64,000 bases of DNA, taken from positions 3,451,723 through 3,515,722 of the forward strand of contig CP070696.1 of NCBI GenBank assembly GCA_020353535.1, read 5' to 3'. This DNA is from Spirochaetaceae bacterium (GTDB lineage Bacteria > Spirochaetota > Spirochaetia > SZUA-6 > DRHE01). How positions within the stretch are numbered: position 1 is the first letter of the stretch; each line of letters starts with the position of its first letter. The notes under the pieces were generated by a model. That model did not search any database. It saw nothing but the letters and a program-made list of their open reading frames with translations, and was not told where the DNA came from. The translations under genes and the position numbers were made by a program. Of this stretch, positions 36,038 to 44,800 are shown in pieces.

Positions 36038-37435
36038 TCAAACGGCTGTGCGCCCACCCAAAGTCCGGCTCAAGGCTTTCAACCGGTCCAGGTCCTCCAG
36101 GGAGAATCCCCGCCACCGCATCGGCAGAATGCTGTTGTTGTGGGTCAAGGGCTCCTCCTCCAGGGCAAAGGGAGAATCCCGGACCGCTTGGGACCAGAGC
36201 GCGCTGCCCGGAGTGGGAGCGTATTCGGCAAGCTGAACCCGAATCCCGTAGCTGGCGGCGTGGCGAATCGATAGCTCCACCTCTCCGGCGTCCTGCCCGG
36301 GCATTCCGGCCAGGACGTAGGCCGTGATGCTCTGTGGCGCAAATCCCGCCTGCAGCAGGTGTTCTAGTCCATCGGCCAGCATCGCCGTTACAAGCTTGTT
36401 ATCCAGGGTCGTGTGAAACTCGAGCCCGGCACTTTCAAACCCAACGCGCACCTCCGCGAATCGAGCTCGCTTCATGGAAAGTGCACAGGCGCGGTCGAGG
36501 TAGCGCAGGTGCACGGCGTTGGGCAGATAAAAGGCCACGGATAGATTCGACCGGCTGATACGTTCGAGAAATGGTAGGAAAGCCCGCTCCTTGTTGACCA
36601 GCAGGGCGTCATCGTAGAAGGCGAAGCTGCGGGTAGCGAAACGCCGATGCATCTCCCGCACTGTCTCGAACAGCAGATCCGGCTTTCCGGGGAGAAATCG
36701 GGGTTCGACCACTTTCGAGGAACAGTAGGCACAGTCCAACGGGCAGCCCCGATTCAGTCGCAGCACTCCGGCCTGCCAGTTTGCCTCCGGGAGGAGTAGA
36801 AGCTCCTCGTCCACGGGCGGCTCGCCAGTCGGCAGGGATCGCTGTCTCAGAATATCGTTCAGCCGAGGGAATGCGGGACCGGCGATGACCGCGTCAGCCT
36901 CACTGTGTGCCGTCGCGTGCCCCGGACAGAGGGTCGGATAGATACCACCCAGGACGACCGGGACCTTCGGGAAAATTTTCCGTACCATCCGGATCGCCTC
37001 CATCACTCCCGGGTACCAGTAGGTCATGCCGGCTGATACAAATACGATATCCGGCCGCTCGGCGGCGATGCGCCGCTCCAGGCTTTCGGCCACAATTCCG
37101 TAGCGGGCGTAGCTTCGCTGCAGCACGGCCACCGGTGGTGGTGCAGGCACGATCTGACGAAAAAACTTCCCCGTACCCCGAGCTTCCCGGCGAGGCCTGC
37201 CCAGGACTGCGATGCTGTGGGGATCCGTAAAATCCATCCCGTTCACCAGTCGCACGCAGTAGCCGGAGCGGGACAGCCAGGCAGCAAGCCTCAAGAGAGC
37301 GTAGGGTTTGAGGAACAGATCGTAGAGGGCAAAATCGTAGATCGGAGGATAGAGCAGCAGAGCCGTTGGCCGGCCTAGGGTTGGCCGATTCGACCCTGGC
37401 TGGACAAAGGAACCACTTTTTGTTAATTTAACCAC
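36038..37435 (-). CDS. B12-binding-domain radical SAM protein
   Basis: This 465-residue protein has an N-terminal cobalamin-binding-like Rossmann domain (about 24-200: LLLYPPIYDFALYDL, IVFVSAGMTYWYPG, VPVVLGGIYPTLCPG) and a radical SAM barrel with Cys231-x3-Cys235-x2-Cys238 (RGCPLDCAYC). A typical DxHxxG motif for base-off B12 is not obvious, so cobalamin use is uncertain. The GTG at 37435 is only nine bases from the tRNA-Cys gene on the other strand, and the first 20 residues are unlike the family, so the real start could be later. Substrate unknown. Confidence 0.82.
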   Translation of the reverse strand: MVKLTKSGSFVQPGSNRPTLGRPTALLLYPPIYDFALYDLFLKPYALLRLAAWLSRSGYCVRLVNGMDFTDPHSIAVLGRPRREARGTGKFFRQIVPAPPPVAVLQRSYARYGIVAESLERRIAAERPDIVFVSAGMTYWYPGVMEAIRMVRKIFPKVPVVLGGIYPTLCPGHATAHSEADAVIAGPAFPRLNDILRQRSLPTGEPPVDEELLLLPEANWQAGVLRLNRGCPLDCAYCSSKVVEPRFLPGKPDLLFETVREMHRRFATRSFAFYDDALLVNKERAFLPFLERISRSNLSVAFYLPNAVHLRYLDRACALSMKRARFAEVRVGFESAGLEFHTTLDNKLVTAMLADGLEHLLQAGFAPQSITAYVLAGMPGQDAGEVELSIRHAASYGIRVQLAEYAPTPGSALWSQAVRDSPFALEEEPLTHNNSILPMRWRGFSLEDLDRLKALSRTLGGRTAV

Positions 37436-37444
37436 GGTTTACTA

Positions 37445-37516
37445 GGCGCCGTACCCAAGGGGTAAGGGAGAGGTCTGCAAAACCTTTATACACCGGTTCG
37501 AATCCGGTCGGCGCCT
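37445..37516 (+). tRNA. tRNA-Cys (anticodon GCA)
   Basis: The 72-base cloverleaf has acceptor stem GGCGCCG/CGGCGCC with discriminator T, D-arm CCC/GGG, anticodon stem GAGGT/ACCTT with loop CTGCAAA (anticodon GCA), and T-arm ACCGG-TTCGAAT-CCGGT. CCA is not encoded. A promoter-like TGGACA-N16-TTAATT lies at 37401-37428, inside the 5' end of the divergent radical SAM gene. The last 31 bases overlap the 3' end of the NUDIX gene on the other strand. Confidence 0.95.
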
Positions 37517-38103
37517 TTCTCCCCGCTGTCCCGATTCAATCGTTCGTACCAGTACAATGCCAGAGCTGTCATGGAATTGCAGTACGGTCCCCGACCGATC
37601 TCGGCCAGCAGCGTCTCGATCGGCACCAACAGCACGTCGAGCAGCTCCAGCTCGTCCAATCCTTCGCTCCCTTCCGATAACCGATCCCGAACCAGATCTT
37701 CGGCAAGAAAGGTGTAGCAGCGATTGGTCATGAATGCCGGATTGGGGTAAATCGTACCGATGGCCCTGAGGATTTTCGACCGATATCCTGTTTCCTCGAA
37801 GAGCTCTCTCTCCGCCGCCGCTGGCGGCGTTTCTTCAGCCTCGATGAGTCCGGCTGGAAACTCGACGGTGACAGCGGAGATTCCCTGGCGGTACTGTTTC
37901 ACCATCAGGAAGCAGCTTCTACCCTGTTCGTCCGGGAGAACGGGAACTACATTTACCCAGTCCGGGGCTTGGAGGAGATGAAAGACTCCTTCCTTACCGT
38001 TTTGAGCCTGCCGTCTGGTTTCGAATAGATCGAATATGCCACAGCGCCTGATCCGCTTCGAGGTGATGTTCTTCCAGCTCAGATGATCGTCCCTGTCGTT
38101 CAT
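37486..38103 (-). CDS. NUDIX hydrolase (ADP-ribose pyrophosphatase-like)
   Basis: This 205-residue protein has an intact Nudix box from GLIEAEETPP through RELFEETGYRS, and a proline-rich IYPNPAFMTNRCY segment as in ADP-ribose pyrophosphatases. It hydrolyses nucleoside diphosphate derivatives; ADP-ribose is the likely substrate. GAGGT precedes the ATG. The final ten or so codons (ending GADRIRTGV) are the antisense of the tRNA-Cys T-arm and acceptor, so the frame ends inside the tRNA gene. Confidence 0.92.
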   Translation of the reverse strand: MNDRDDHLSWKNITSKRIRRCGIFDLFETRRQAQNGKEGVFHLLQAPDWVNVVPVLPDEQGRSCFLMVKQYRQGISAVTVEFPAGLIEAEETPPAAAERELFEETGYRSKILRAIGTIYPNPAFMTNRCYTFLAEDLVRDRLSEGSEGLDELELLDVLLVPIETLLAEIGRGPYCNSMTALALYWYERLNRDSGEKGADRIRTGV

Positions 38104-38162
38104 TGAAACCTCACAACCGTAACATAAAAGTCACGAGCCTTTCAATTCCGGGATTAGGGTGA

Positions 38163-38168
38163 TAGAAT
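38163..38168 (+). promoter_or_regulatory. -10 box abutting the SAM hydroxide adenosyltransferase start
   Basis: TAGAAT is followed by six bases and the ATG at 38175. The -35 (TTTCAA, 17 bases upstream) is weak. No Shine-Dalgarno sequence; leaderless transcript predicted. Confidence 0.55.
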
Positions 38169-38174
38169 TTCGAA

Positions 38175-39029
38175 ATGAACAGCAGAATCGTAGCGCTACT
38201 GACGGATTTTGGCTGCAGGGACGGCTATACCGGCATAATGAAGGGAGTCATCCTTTCTCAGGATCCGGGGATTCGAATAATCGACCTGACCCACGACATT
38301 GACCCCCATGATCTGATTTCCGGCGCCTACATTCTTTACACCGCCTGGGATCATTTTCCGCAGGGAACTGCCTTCTGCGCTGTGGTTGATCCCGGGGTGG
38401 GGAGCGATCGGGGCGCCCTTCTGGCAGAAATCAACGATCGATACCTGATCGCTCCGGATAACGGTCTGATCAGTCTGCTGATACGCATGATTCCCTCAAC
38501 CGCTGCCTACGCACTCCGCACCGATGCGATTCTCGAGGTTCAATCCGGCGCTCGCTCCGCGTCGTGGACGACTCTGGCTCAGCGACCGTCCCTCAGCCGT
38601 ACGTTTCACGGCCGGGACCTGTTCGCACCGGCAGCCGCGCTGTGCGCGACAGGTGATTCGCAGCGTATCCGCGGTAATCCCATTCAGCCCGTACTCCTTC
38701 CTGCCGTGGTCCCAGAACAGTATCATCGCGGCCTGCGGGGCCAGATCCTGCATGTCGATCGATTCGGCAACTGCATTTCCTCGCTTCACAGGACAGATCT
38801 GGATAAAGTTCGGGGGAATCAGGGCAGGGACGGAGGCATAACGATACAGGCAGGATCTTTTCAGGAACACATAATACGGAAGACCTATGCCGAAGTGGCG
38901 ATCGGAGCCCCCCTCTGTCTGATCGGAAGCTCTGGATTTCTGGAAATCGCCATTCGGGAGGGCAGTGCCGCGAAAATATTCGGATTTACCCCCGGACAGT
39001 CGCTGACCGTGACCTCCTACGAGTCCTGA
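38175..39029 (+). CDS. SAM hydroxide adenosyltransferase (DUF62/chlorinase-fluorinase family)
   Basis: This 284-residue protein has the family motifs LLTDFGCRDGYTGIMKG, VVDPGVGSDR, APDNGLIS and HVDRFGNCISS. The family splits S-adenosylmethionine to adenosine and methionine using water; halogenating members are rare. An unusual segment (about 125-142, SGARSASWTTLAQRPSLS) precedes TFHGRDLFAPAAA. It is probably monocistronic, and a strong promoter for the next gene lies right after it. Confidence 0.93.
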   Translation: MNSRIVALLTDFGCRDGYTGIMKGVILSQDPGIRIIDLTHDIDPHDLISGAYILYTAWDHFPQGTAFCAVVDPGVGSDRGALLAEINDRYLIAPDNGLISLLIRMIPSTAAYALRTDAILEVQSGARSASWTTLAQRPSLSRTFHGRDLFAPAAALCATGDSQRIRGNPIQPVLLPAVVPEQYHRGLRGQILHVDRFGNCISSLHRTDLDKVRGNQGRDGGITIQAGSFQEHIIRKTYAEVAIGAPLCLIGSSGFLEIAIREGSAAKIFGFTPGQSLTVTSYES

Positions 39030-39060
39030 AAGCCACGGTTCTTGATTCCCGCGCTTAACA

Positions 39061-39089
39061 TTGACATACTCAATACCGATCCATATACT
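39061..39089 (+). promoter_or_regulatory. Sigma-70 promoter of the double-cNMP regulator
   Basis: TTGACA (39061-39066), a 17-base spacer and TATACT (39084-39089). The transcript would start near 39096 with a leader of about 85 bases before the ATG at 39182; AAGGAG in the leader is 19 bases from the ATG. Confidence 0.8.
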
Positions 39090-39181
39090 AGCGGTGGATA
39101 TTTGCTCCTGCACATGATTCGTGTGAACAGGGGTAGGCGAGAGATCGCTATTACAAAAGGAGCATTTTCCTGGGAAACGGC

Positions 39182-40420
39182 ATGGCCAACCCTTTACAGC
39201 TTTCCATAGTAACCTTTAAGAAGGGTTCCTACATCATCGTTGAAGGCAAACCCAATGCCGCCAATTTCTACATCATTCGGGGCGGCAAAGTCGGCTTGAG
39301 CAAAGAAGTATCGATCGTCGAGGAAGAGGGCGGAAACATCCTGGGCCCCGGCGATTTTTTTGGGGTCATCTCCACTATGTCCGCCCACAGCCACATCGAA
39401 ACCGCCCAGGCTTTGACCGACGTGTCCCTAATCTCCGTGCTGCGGGATCAGTACGACATGCTGATCGAGAAAAACGCCCCGGTCGCCATGAAGATCATCC
39501 AGGGATTCTCTCGCCGCATGCGCTACCTGGATGAGGCAGTGACCCGACTGACGCTGAAGAGCTCGGGCAGCGAGCATCCCAGTCACCTGTTCAAGGTGGG
39601 AGAATACTACGCCCGCCAGAGCCAGTACAACCAGGCCTACTATGCCTACTATCGTTACCTTCAGCACTGTCCCGACGGGGAGCACGTAGTCACGGCCAAG
39701 GAACGGATGTCGAAGATTCATCCCTATGCCAAAGCGGTGTATCTGGAAAAGAAAGAGGGCGAGTTTACCCGCTTCTATCCCAAGGCGACCATGATCTGCA
39801 GCGAGTCCGAGCCGGGAGACGAGCTGTACATCATCCAGAAAGGATCGATCAAGGTCAGCAAGATCGTCGATGACAAAGAGGTGCTCCTTGCACTGCTGAA
39901 AGCCGGGGATATCTTCGGCGAAATGGCCCTCCTTGAGAACAAACCCCGGTCAGCCTCGGGCATCGCTTACGATGACACGACCGTCATGGTCGTGAATCGG
40001 GCAAACTTTCAGCGCATGGTGCAAACCCAGCCCCAACTGATCACCCGACTCACTCAACTGCTGGCTGAAAGGATCTGGGTTGTCTACCGGCAGCTGGCCA
40101 ACACTATCATGGCCAATCCATTGGGCAGGCTCTACGACCGCTTGTGGCTGGAGATGGAGAAGAACCGCGTCCACACCGCTCCGGGTGAACCCTACACCTT
40201 CGACTTTGGACCAAAAGAGTTGATCAACATGGTGGGTATGTCCATGGAAGAGGGCAAGAGCGTGTTGCAGAAGCTGTTCGATAACAAAAAGATCAAAGTG
40301 GTGGACAATCACATCTTCACAACTGACAGCGAGGACATCTTCAAACAGACCGAGTACTTCCGCAAGATGGAGAAGATCCAGAAATCCCGGGAAGAAGGCT
40401 CTTTCAAAACCCTGCGCTGA
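39182..40420 (+). CDS. Crp/Fnr-like regulator with two cyclic-nucleotide-binding domains
   Basis: This 412-residue protein has a first cNMP-type domain at about 8-105, a helical TPR-like linker (GEYYARQSQYNQAYYAYYRYLQ) and a second, better conserved cNMP domain at about 200-300 (GDIFGEMALLENKPRSASGIAYDDTT in the phosphate-binding cassette, with Arg and Ala/Ser typical of ligand binding). A C-terminal winged-helix-like region (GPKELINMVGMSMEEGKSVL) completes it. The double arrangement is familiar from spirochaete genomes. Ligand and targets are unknown. Confidence 0.87.
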   Translation: MANPLQLSIVTFKKGSYIIVEGKPNAANFYIIRGGKVGLSKEVSIVEEEGGNILGPGDFFGVISTMSAHSHIETAQALTDVSLISVLRDQYDMLIEKNAPVAMKIIQGFSRRMRYLDEAVTRLTLKSSGSEHPSHLFKVGEYYARQSQYNQAYYAYYRYLQHCPDGEHVVTAKERMSKIHPYAKAVYLEKKEGEFTRFYPKATMICSESEPGDELYIIQKGSIKVSKIVDDKEVLLALLKAGDIFGEMALLENKPRSASGIAYDDTTVMVVNRANFQRMVQTQPQLITRLTQLLAERIWVVYRQLANTIMANPLGRLYDRLWLEMEKNRVHTAPGEPYTFDFGPKELINMVGMSMEEGKSVLQKLFDNKKIKVVDNHIFTTDSEDIFKQTEYFRKMEKIQKSREEGSFKTLR

Positions 40421-40473
40421 GGATTCCCGCTGGGCGCATTTCAAACTGCAGGTATTAAACCGTCGGTATAAAG

Positions 40474-40890
40474 CTACCCATATTTATCCAAAAATCCTTG
40501 GGGACAAGCAACGATCCTGTGCAGCGTGTAGTCATAAAAGGCGAGCCCCGTCTTGACCCGTGCGATCTCCCGTTCTCCGCAGGCCAGAAGATAGTACAAA
40601 TCGAAGCCATGCTTGTCGATATCGTCGAGATAGAGGGTAACCTCGAGGGGGTCGCCCATATTGCCTTCAGCTCTGTAGATCACCATGGCATCGGTCATGA
40701 TAATCGCCGTACCGTACAGGTTCATTTCACTTTGACCGATTTCCTCCAGAAAGCGAACGCGGGCTTCATGACAGAGGGTCAACACCGCATCATTTCCCAA
40801 GTGTCCCCCGTAGTTTATGTCATCCACCCGAACCCGGAGAGAGGTCTTGAAAACCTCCCGTCCCTGCGGCTCAAATCGTACCCTGGCCAT
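40474..40890 (-). CDS. Acyl-CoA thioesterase, 4HBT hot-dog family
   Basis: This 138-residue protein has the 4-hydroxybenzoyl-CoA thioesterase pattern VRVDDINYGGHLGNDAVLTL with the catalytic acidic position at VDDIN, and EARVRFLEEIG after it. It likely hydrolyses small acyl thioesters. GAGGA precedes the ATG. It converges with the double-cNMP regulator gene and is 100 bases downstream of the ketopantoate reductase-like gene on the same strand. Confidence 0.88.
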   Translation of the reverse strand: MARVRFEPQGREVFKTSLRVRVDDINYGGHLGNDAVLTLCHEARVRFLEEIGQSEMNLYGTAIIMTDAMVIYRAEGNMGDPLEVTLYLDDIDKHGFDLYYLLACGEREIARVKTGLAFYDYTLHRIVACPQGFLDKYG

Positions 40891-40990
40891 TGCCGTCCTC
40901 GCTAGTCGTATTCACGCTGCGAATCTGCTGGAACTCACTTGGGGAGACCAGGGTGCTGCGCTTTCCCCACTCGCCCGCGCCGGGATCCTG

Positions 40991-41902
40991 TCACCCCTCC
41001 AGAACCTTGATGATCTGAAGGACCGTGCGGTTCACCGGCGTGGGCACGTCGTGTTTAGCTCCAAGTTCGCAGATGTTTCCGCTGAAAATCTCCACCTCGG
41101 TTTTTCGGTGCGCTTCGATATCCTGCAGCATGGACGATTTCCCCTGCGGGGATAGTTGCCTGAGAAAACCATACCACTGATCCAGATCCCTCTCTACCAG
41201 GTTTACCCCGACGGCTCCCGCCAGCTCGATCACCTCGCGCATCAAGGCCTCCATCAGGTCACGGGCATCCTGGGAAGAATGAAAAACGCCGTAGGGAGCC
41301 CCCAGAACCGCTGAAGCCTGATTTATTCCTGCGTTGACCATCAGTTTCCACCACAACATCCGTTTCATGTCTTCAGGAACCTCACACGGGATCGCCGCCG
41401 CCTTGAAGGCATCCTCTACGCGCCGCACCTTGGCAGTGGGTGTGGGATTTCGCAGCTCACCAAAGTAGAGTACTCCCGGCTTCGTGTAGGTAATCCGGTT
41501 TTCCTCCCGTACTGCATCGATGCCCACGGAAATCGTGTACAGCAATCTGTCCAGTCCGTAGACAGATCCGATAAACTCCTCGCTCTCCAGGCCGTTCATC
41601 ACGGAGATGATCGTCGTTCTGCCTCCGACTTTGTTTTTCAGATCGTGAATGCCGTCCCGCAGCTGGTGATGCTTGAGGGCAACGATGATCAAATCCGCAG
41701 CCTGGCCCTCTTCATCCGGATGCACCACATCCGGTCGATACAATTTGCCGTTCACGACCAATCCTTCACGGGTCAACCTTTCGTGGTAGTGGCCACCGGC
41801 GATCAGCTCGGTCGTGAAAACGGGCGCATCGCAGAACCGCGAAGCAAGAAATCCGCCCATGGCTCCAGCGCCAAATATGGCGACCCGGTGTATCCTCTCC
41901 AT
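40991..41902 (-). CDS. panE: Ketopantoate reductase family protein (PanE/ApbA)
   Basis: This 303-residue NADPH-dependent reductase has the Rossmann motif VAIFGAGAMGGFLASRF, the central KTVVGG-like region KVGGRTTIISVMNGLES, and the catalytic-lysine helix MLWWKLMVNAGINQASAVLG. The family reduces 2-dehydropantoate to pantoate for coenzyme A synthesis, but paralogues with other 2-oxoacid substrates exist. The longer frame from 41962 was rejected because residues before MERIHRVAIFGAG are not family-like. Confidence 0.88.
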   Translation of the reverse strand: MERIHRVAIFGAGAMGGFLASRFCDAPVFTTELIAGGHYHERLTREGLVVNGKLYRPDVVHPDEEGQAADLIIVALKHHQLRDGIHDLKNKVGGRTTIISVMNGLESEEFIGSVYGLDRLLYTISVGIDAVREENRITYTKPGVLYFGELRNPTPTAKVRRVEDAFKAAAIPCEVPEDMKRMLWWKLMVNAGINQASAVLGAPYGVFHSSQDARDLMEALMREVIELAGAVGVNLVERDLDQWYGFLRQLSPQGKSSMLQDIEAHRKTEVEIFSGNICELGAKHDVPTPVNRTVLQIIKVLEG

Positions 41903-42037
41903 AGACCCCAATAATGCACACCTTTGCCTCCAATGCAACCCTGCTACCGAGAACAATCCCAAAACAATGACCCTGGTCCGGTAAATGCGAACCGCTCGCC
42001 GGGGAACGGAGCTTAGGTTCAGCCGAGCTGCACGGAT

Positions 42038-43711
42038 CTAGTAGATCCCCAAAACGTCGAGATCCGACCAGTACGCATTGTAACTGGAAAGGGCGCCGGT
42101 GGCTTCTTCGTGAATTCCCTGCAGGGAGGGAATGTCACTTCTCATGACCGTCCGGCCTTGCGGATCCAACTGGTTGAGCTCGATCAGACCTTTGGAAAGA
42201 GCAAGGTGGTTAAAATCCAGGTTACCGAAAAAATAGGCATATGGATCGACCTCGGGAGGGATGTTCACCCGAATCTTGCCCTCCCCCAGGATCGGATCCG
42301 CAGGGATCCAGCCCACGGTTTCTATATAAAACTCCGCCCAGTAATGCCTGGTCGCCTGCAGATCCCTGTCGATGAGGTAACCCGAGATGGGCCGAGCAGG
42401 CACATCCTGACTGCGAGCCAGAGCACAGAACAAAACCGCATAGATGTAGGGATTTCCCTTCCTCTCTTCAACAGCCTTGAGAATATCCCGCCCCTTGTAC
42501 TCGAGGTCTACCTGCAGTTGGGCAAGTACATAGCGGTAGATCTCCCGGGCTTTGCGGTAGGGGTTTCGTTCCCGCCCCACAATGCGGGAACCGAGCTTTA
42601 GGATGCCCTCATCATCGGCGGGAACGATCAGGTCCGCGGAGGTGTATCTTTTGTACAGTCTCCTGTCGGTATCGTAGGTGGTGGGCACCTTGGCTACGTT
42701 CACCCTGGTTTCCACGGAGTACCTGTCGACCATGAAGCTCTGAAAGATCGTGTAGTTATTCCCCGGGCTCAGATTCTCCAAACTGAAAAGCTTGACGCCA
42801 CTGACGTTGTCGAACAACGGCTCCGGCTCCTCGCTTACCAGCTGGATCTCCCGCTGCTCCGGGGCCTGAACAAGTTGAGGAATCCACAGATTGAGGTTGT
42901 TTTCCCCGTCCGCGGACACCGATCCAACATCCAGAGAGTATTGTACCGAGTAGGTTCGCTTTTCCGGGAATAGTTTGGTGCCGGCTGCGCTCTCGATCTC
43001 AACGAATACGGCGTTGCTTTTACCCTTATCGGTTACCACCAACATTTGACCGGAAGAGGCGCCATCGGGCACCCAGACCAGAATCTCTCGGTCACCCCAC
43101 TGTTCGTAATCCAGGTCGTAGTCCGTCGCCGCAATCATGGAAGCATCCTCGACTTCCGTGTACCCCTGGGACGGATCCCCGGAGATCCAGGTAAACAAGA
43201 CCTGAGAGCCTCCGCGCTGCAGGCCGAAGTTCATTCCGCTGATTGTCAAAAGCGTTCCCACTGAGCCTGTTTCCGACTCCAGCGAACTGATGTAGGGTTG
43301 CCCAGGTTTGCCCGGCCCGGAGAGAACCACCGGGATCTGCTGCTTGTTGGTAAACAGCAGTCCCTTGCTCTTACCGTTCTTGGTGATCACCCGCACCATA
43401 CCGGAGCTGACCTCCTCGGGGATACGAAGACTGATTTGGTCGTCTGACCAATCCAGATATCCCGATGAGACCGGAGCGTAACCCCCGATGACAACCTCTC
43501 CTCCGTTGCGCTGGTCTCCGAAGAAATTCCCCGTAATGACCATCACATCCTGGGGAAAACCGATCTTGGGTGTAATCGATTCTATTTGGGGCGGACGTCC
43601 GGTCATACGTGAGCTGAGCAGCAGTATGGCCAAGATGGCCAGAAAAATTGTGGAAAAAAGCACTTCTCTGCGTCTGAAAAAAGGTTTGGGGAGTTGTGTT
43701 TTAGTGTCCAT
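42038..43711 (-). CDS. Membrane-anchored protein with IPT/TIG domains and a transglutaminase-like domain
   Basis: This 557-residue protein has an N-terminal membrane anchor (EVLFSTIFLAILAILLLSS), two IPT/TIG Ig-like domains (about 40-125 and 135-235), and a transglutaminase-like protease domain at about 370-500. The triad is visible as Cys in AVLFCALARSQDVPARPISGY, His in RHYWAEFYI, and Asp in GWIPADPIL. It faces the periplasm and probably cleaves or cross-links envelope proteins. It is the fourth gene of the ECF sigma operon, two bases after the preceding stop, so it is a likely part of an envelope-stress response. Confidence 0.87.
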   Translation of the reverse strand: MDTKTQLPKPFFRRREVLFSTIFLAILAILLLSSRMTGRPPQIESITPKIGFPQDVMVITGNFFGDQRNGGEVVIGGYAPVSSGYLDWSDDQISLRIPEEVSSGMVRVITKNGKSKGLLFTNKQQIPVVLSGPGKPGQPYISSLESETGSVGTLLTISGMNFGLQRGGSQVLFTWISGDPSQGYTEVEDASMIAATDYDLDYEQWGDREILVWVPDGASSGQMLVVTDKGKSNAVFVEIESAAGTKLFPEKRTYSVQYSLDVGSVSADGENNLNLWIPQLVQAPEQREIQLVSEEPEPLFDNVSGVKLFSLENLSPGNNYTIFQSFMVDRYSVETRVNVAKVPTTYDTDRRLYKRYTSADLIVPADDEGILKLGSRIVGRERNPYRKAREIYRYVLAQLQVDLEYKGRDILKAVEERKGNPYIYAVLFCALARSQDVPARPISGYLIDRDLQATRHYWAEFYIETVGWIPADPILGEGKIRVNIPPEVDPYAYFFGNLDFNHLALSKGLIELNQLDPQGRTVMRSDIPSLQGIHEEATGALSSYNAYWSDLDVLGIY

Positions 43712-43713
43712 GA

Positions 43714-44229
43714 TTATTCGGTTGCGGGTGCGCGAAACAGATCTCTGTAGGGATAAATCTCCACTTCGAGTTGTATATTGAAAGTTGCTTTGTTGCCAAA
43801 ATCTTTTGAAAAACCGAGAGGAAAGAACAGAACCTTTTCACCCCAGGAAACGGGAATGCTCTGAATTGTGGTCAGATAGGTCGTCTTGGCATTCGGAGCC
43901 TGGGAAAACCACACCTGCCCCTGGGCAACGAGCAGCAGTGTTCCGCTCTCCTCCTGATACGGTGTGAACACGACATCGATGCGGATGTTCTCTCCCACCA
44001 GACGTACGGCCACGCTTCGCCCTGGGATCGTTACCTTCTTGCTCTGGGAGTTCCACACCGGTTGTTGGTCTGAAGGGAGCACCTTGGCCGTGATCTGCAG
44101 CTGAAGAGCCTTGTCGATCAGGGATTCCAGGTTCTCATCCTGGAAAAAACGTTCCAGATCGTTGCCTTGCGCCCCCAGAGAAACCAGACAGAGGTTGAAC
44201 AGCAGAAAAACCAGGCTGCGCCGGATCAT
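43714..44229 (-). CDS. Secreted protein of unknown function in the ECF sigma operon
   Basis: This 171-residue protein has a signal peptide (SLVFLLFNLCLVSLGAQG) and a soluble beta-rich domain (VTIPGRSVAVRLVGENIRID, SGTLLLVAQGQVWFSQ). No family was recognised. Its ATG overlaps the anti-sigma stop by four bases, and the transglutaminase-like gene follows after two bases. It is likely a periplasmic partner in the pathway read by the anti-sigma factor. Confidence 0.8.
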   Translation of the reverse strand: MIRRSLVFLLFNLCLVSLGAQGNDLERFFQDENLESLIDKALQLQITAKVLPSDQQPVWNSQSKKVTIPGRSVAVRLVGENIRIDVVFTPYQEESGTLLLVAQGQVWFSQAPNAKTTYLTTIQSIPVSWGEKVLFFPLGFSKDFGNKATFNIQLEVEIYPYRDLFRAPATE

Positions 44230-44786
44230 CGCACTCTCCTGCTATACTCGTCGGCCCTTAGCATCCTGGGTTCACCGAAATGGAGAAACTCCGTGTCCTC
44301 CGGAAGAGTGATGACGATCTGCTGGTTCACGTTTTCTTTGTCCAAAGATTTGAGCAGTTGCTCCAGATCTTCGATCGGGGCGGCCACCTGCACCTCGGTG
44401 ATCCCGGAGGGTTGGGTCTTGATGCTCATGAACGGGAAGTTGGGCCGGGTGCCGAGAAATATTAGCAGGCTACCCATCCCCAGAAATACCAGCAAAATCG
44501 CAGCGACCGCAGGGAGAGGCACGCTGATGCGCGCGCGCCACAAAGGAGGTTTTCGCCACTGTCGAACCGATAGACTGCTCTGCAGCCGCTCCCGGGTGCG
44601 ATGCAGCGAATCCTCCGCAGCGGGCTCCTGGTCTGCAAGCAATATCCTTCGCAGATCCTCAAGCTTGACCACGGCCTTTTGGCAGCGCTCGCAGGTGTCG
44701 ATATGTTCCCGGATTCTTTCCGCCCAGGGGGATTGTATCTCCCCGTCGAAATAAGCACTTAGAAGGTCAGGGTTAGGGCAACTCAT
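44226..44786 (-). CDS. Zinc-finger anti-sigma factor
   Basis: This 186-residue protein has the ZAS/zf-HC2 motif His-x3-Cys-x2-Cys (REHIDTCERCQKAV), one membrane span (VAAILLVFLGMGSLLIFLG, about 95-113) and a periplasmic domain of about 70 residues. It should hold the ECF sigma factor encoded directly upstream at the membrane and release it on an envelope signal. It begins 14 bases after the sigma gene stop. Confidence 0.9.
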   Translation of the reverse strand: MSCPNPDLLSAYFDGEIQSPWAERIREHIDTCERCQKAVVKLEDLRRILLADQEPAAEDSLHRTRERLQSSLSVRQWRKPPLWRARISVPLPAVAAILLVFLGMGSLLIFLGTRPNFPFMSIKTQPSGITEVQVAAPIEDLEQLLKSLDKENVNQQIVITLPEDTEFLHFGEPRMLRADEYSRRVR

Positions 44787-44800
44787 ATCTTTTCAGTTCC

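Noticed and set aside
37445..37516. tRNA-Cys as an integration site for a mobile element
   Set aside because: No integrase gene, no direct repeat of the tRNA 3' end and no shift in composition were seen around it.
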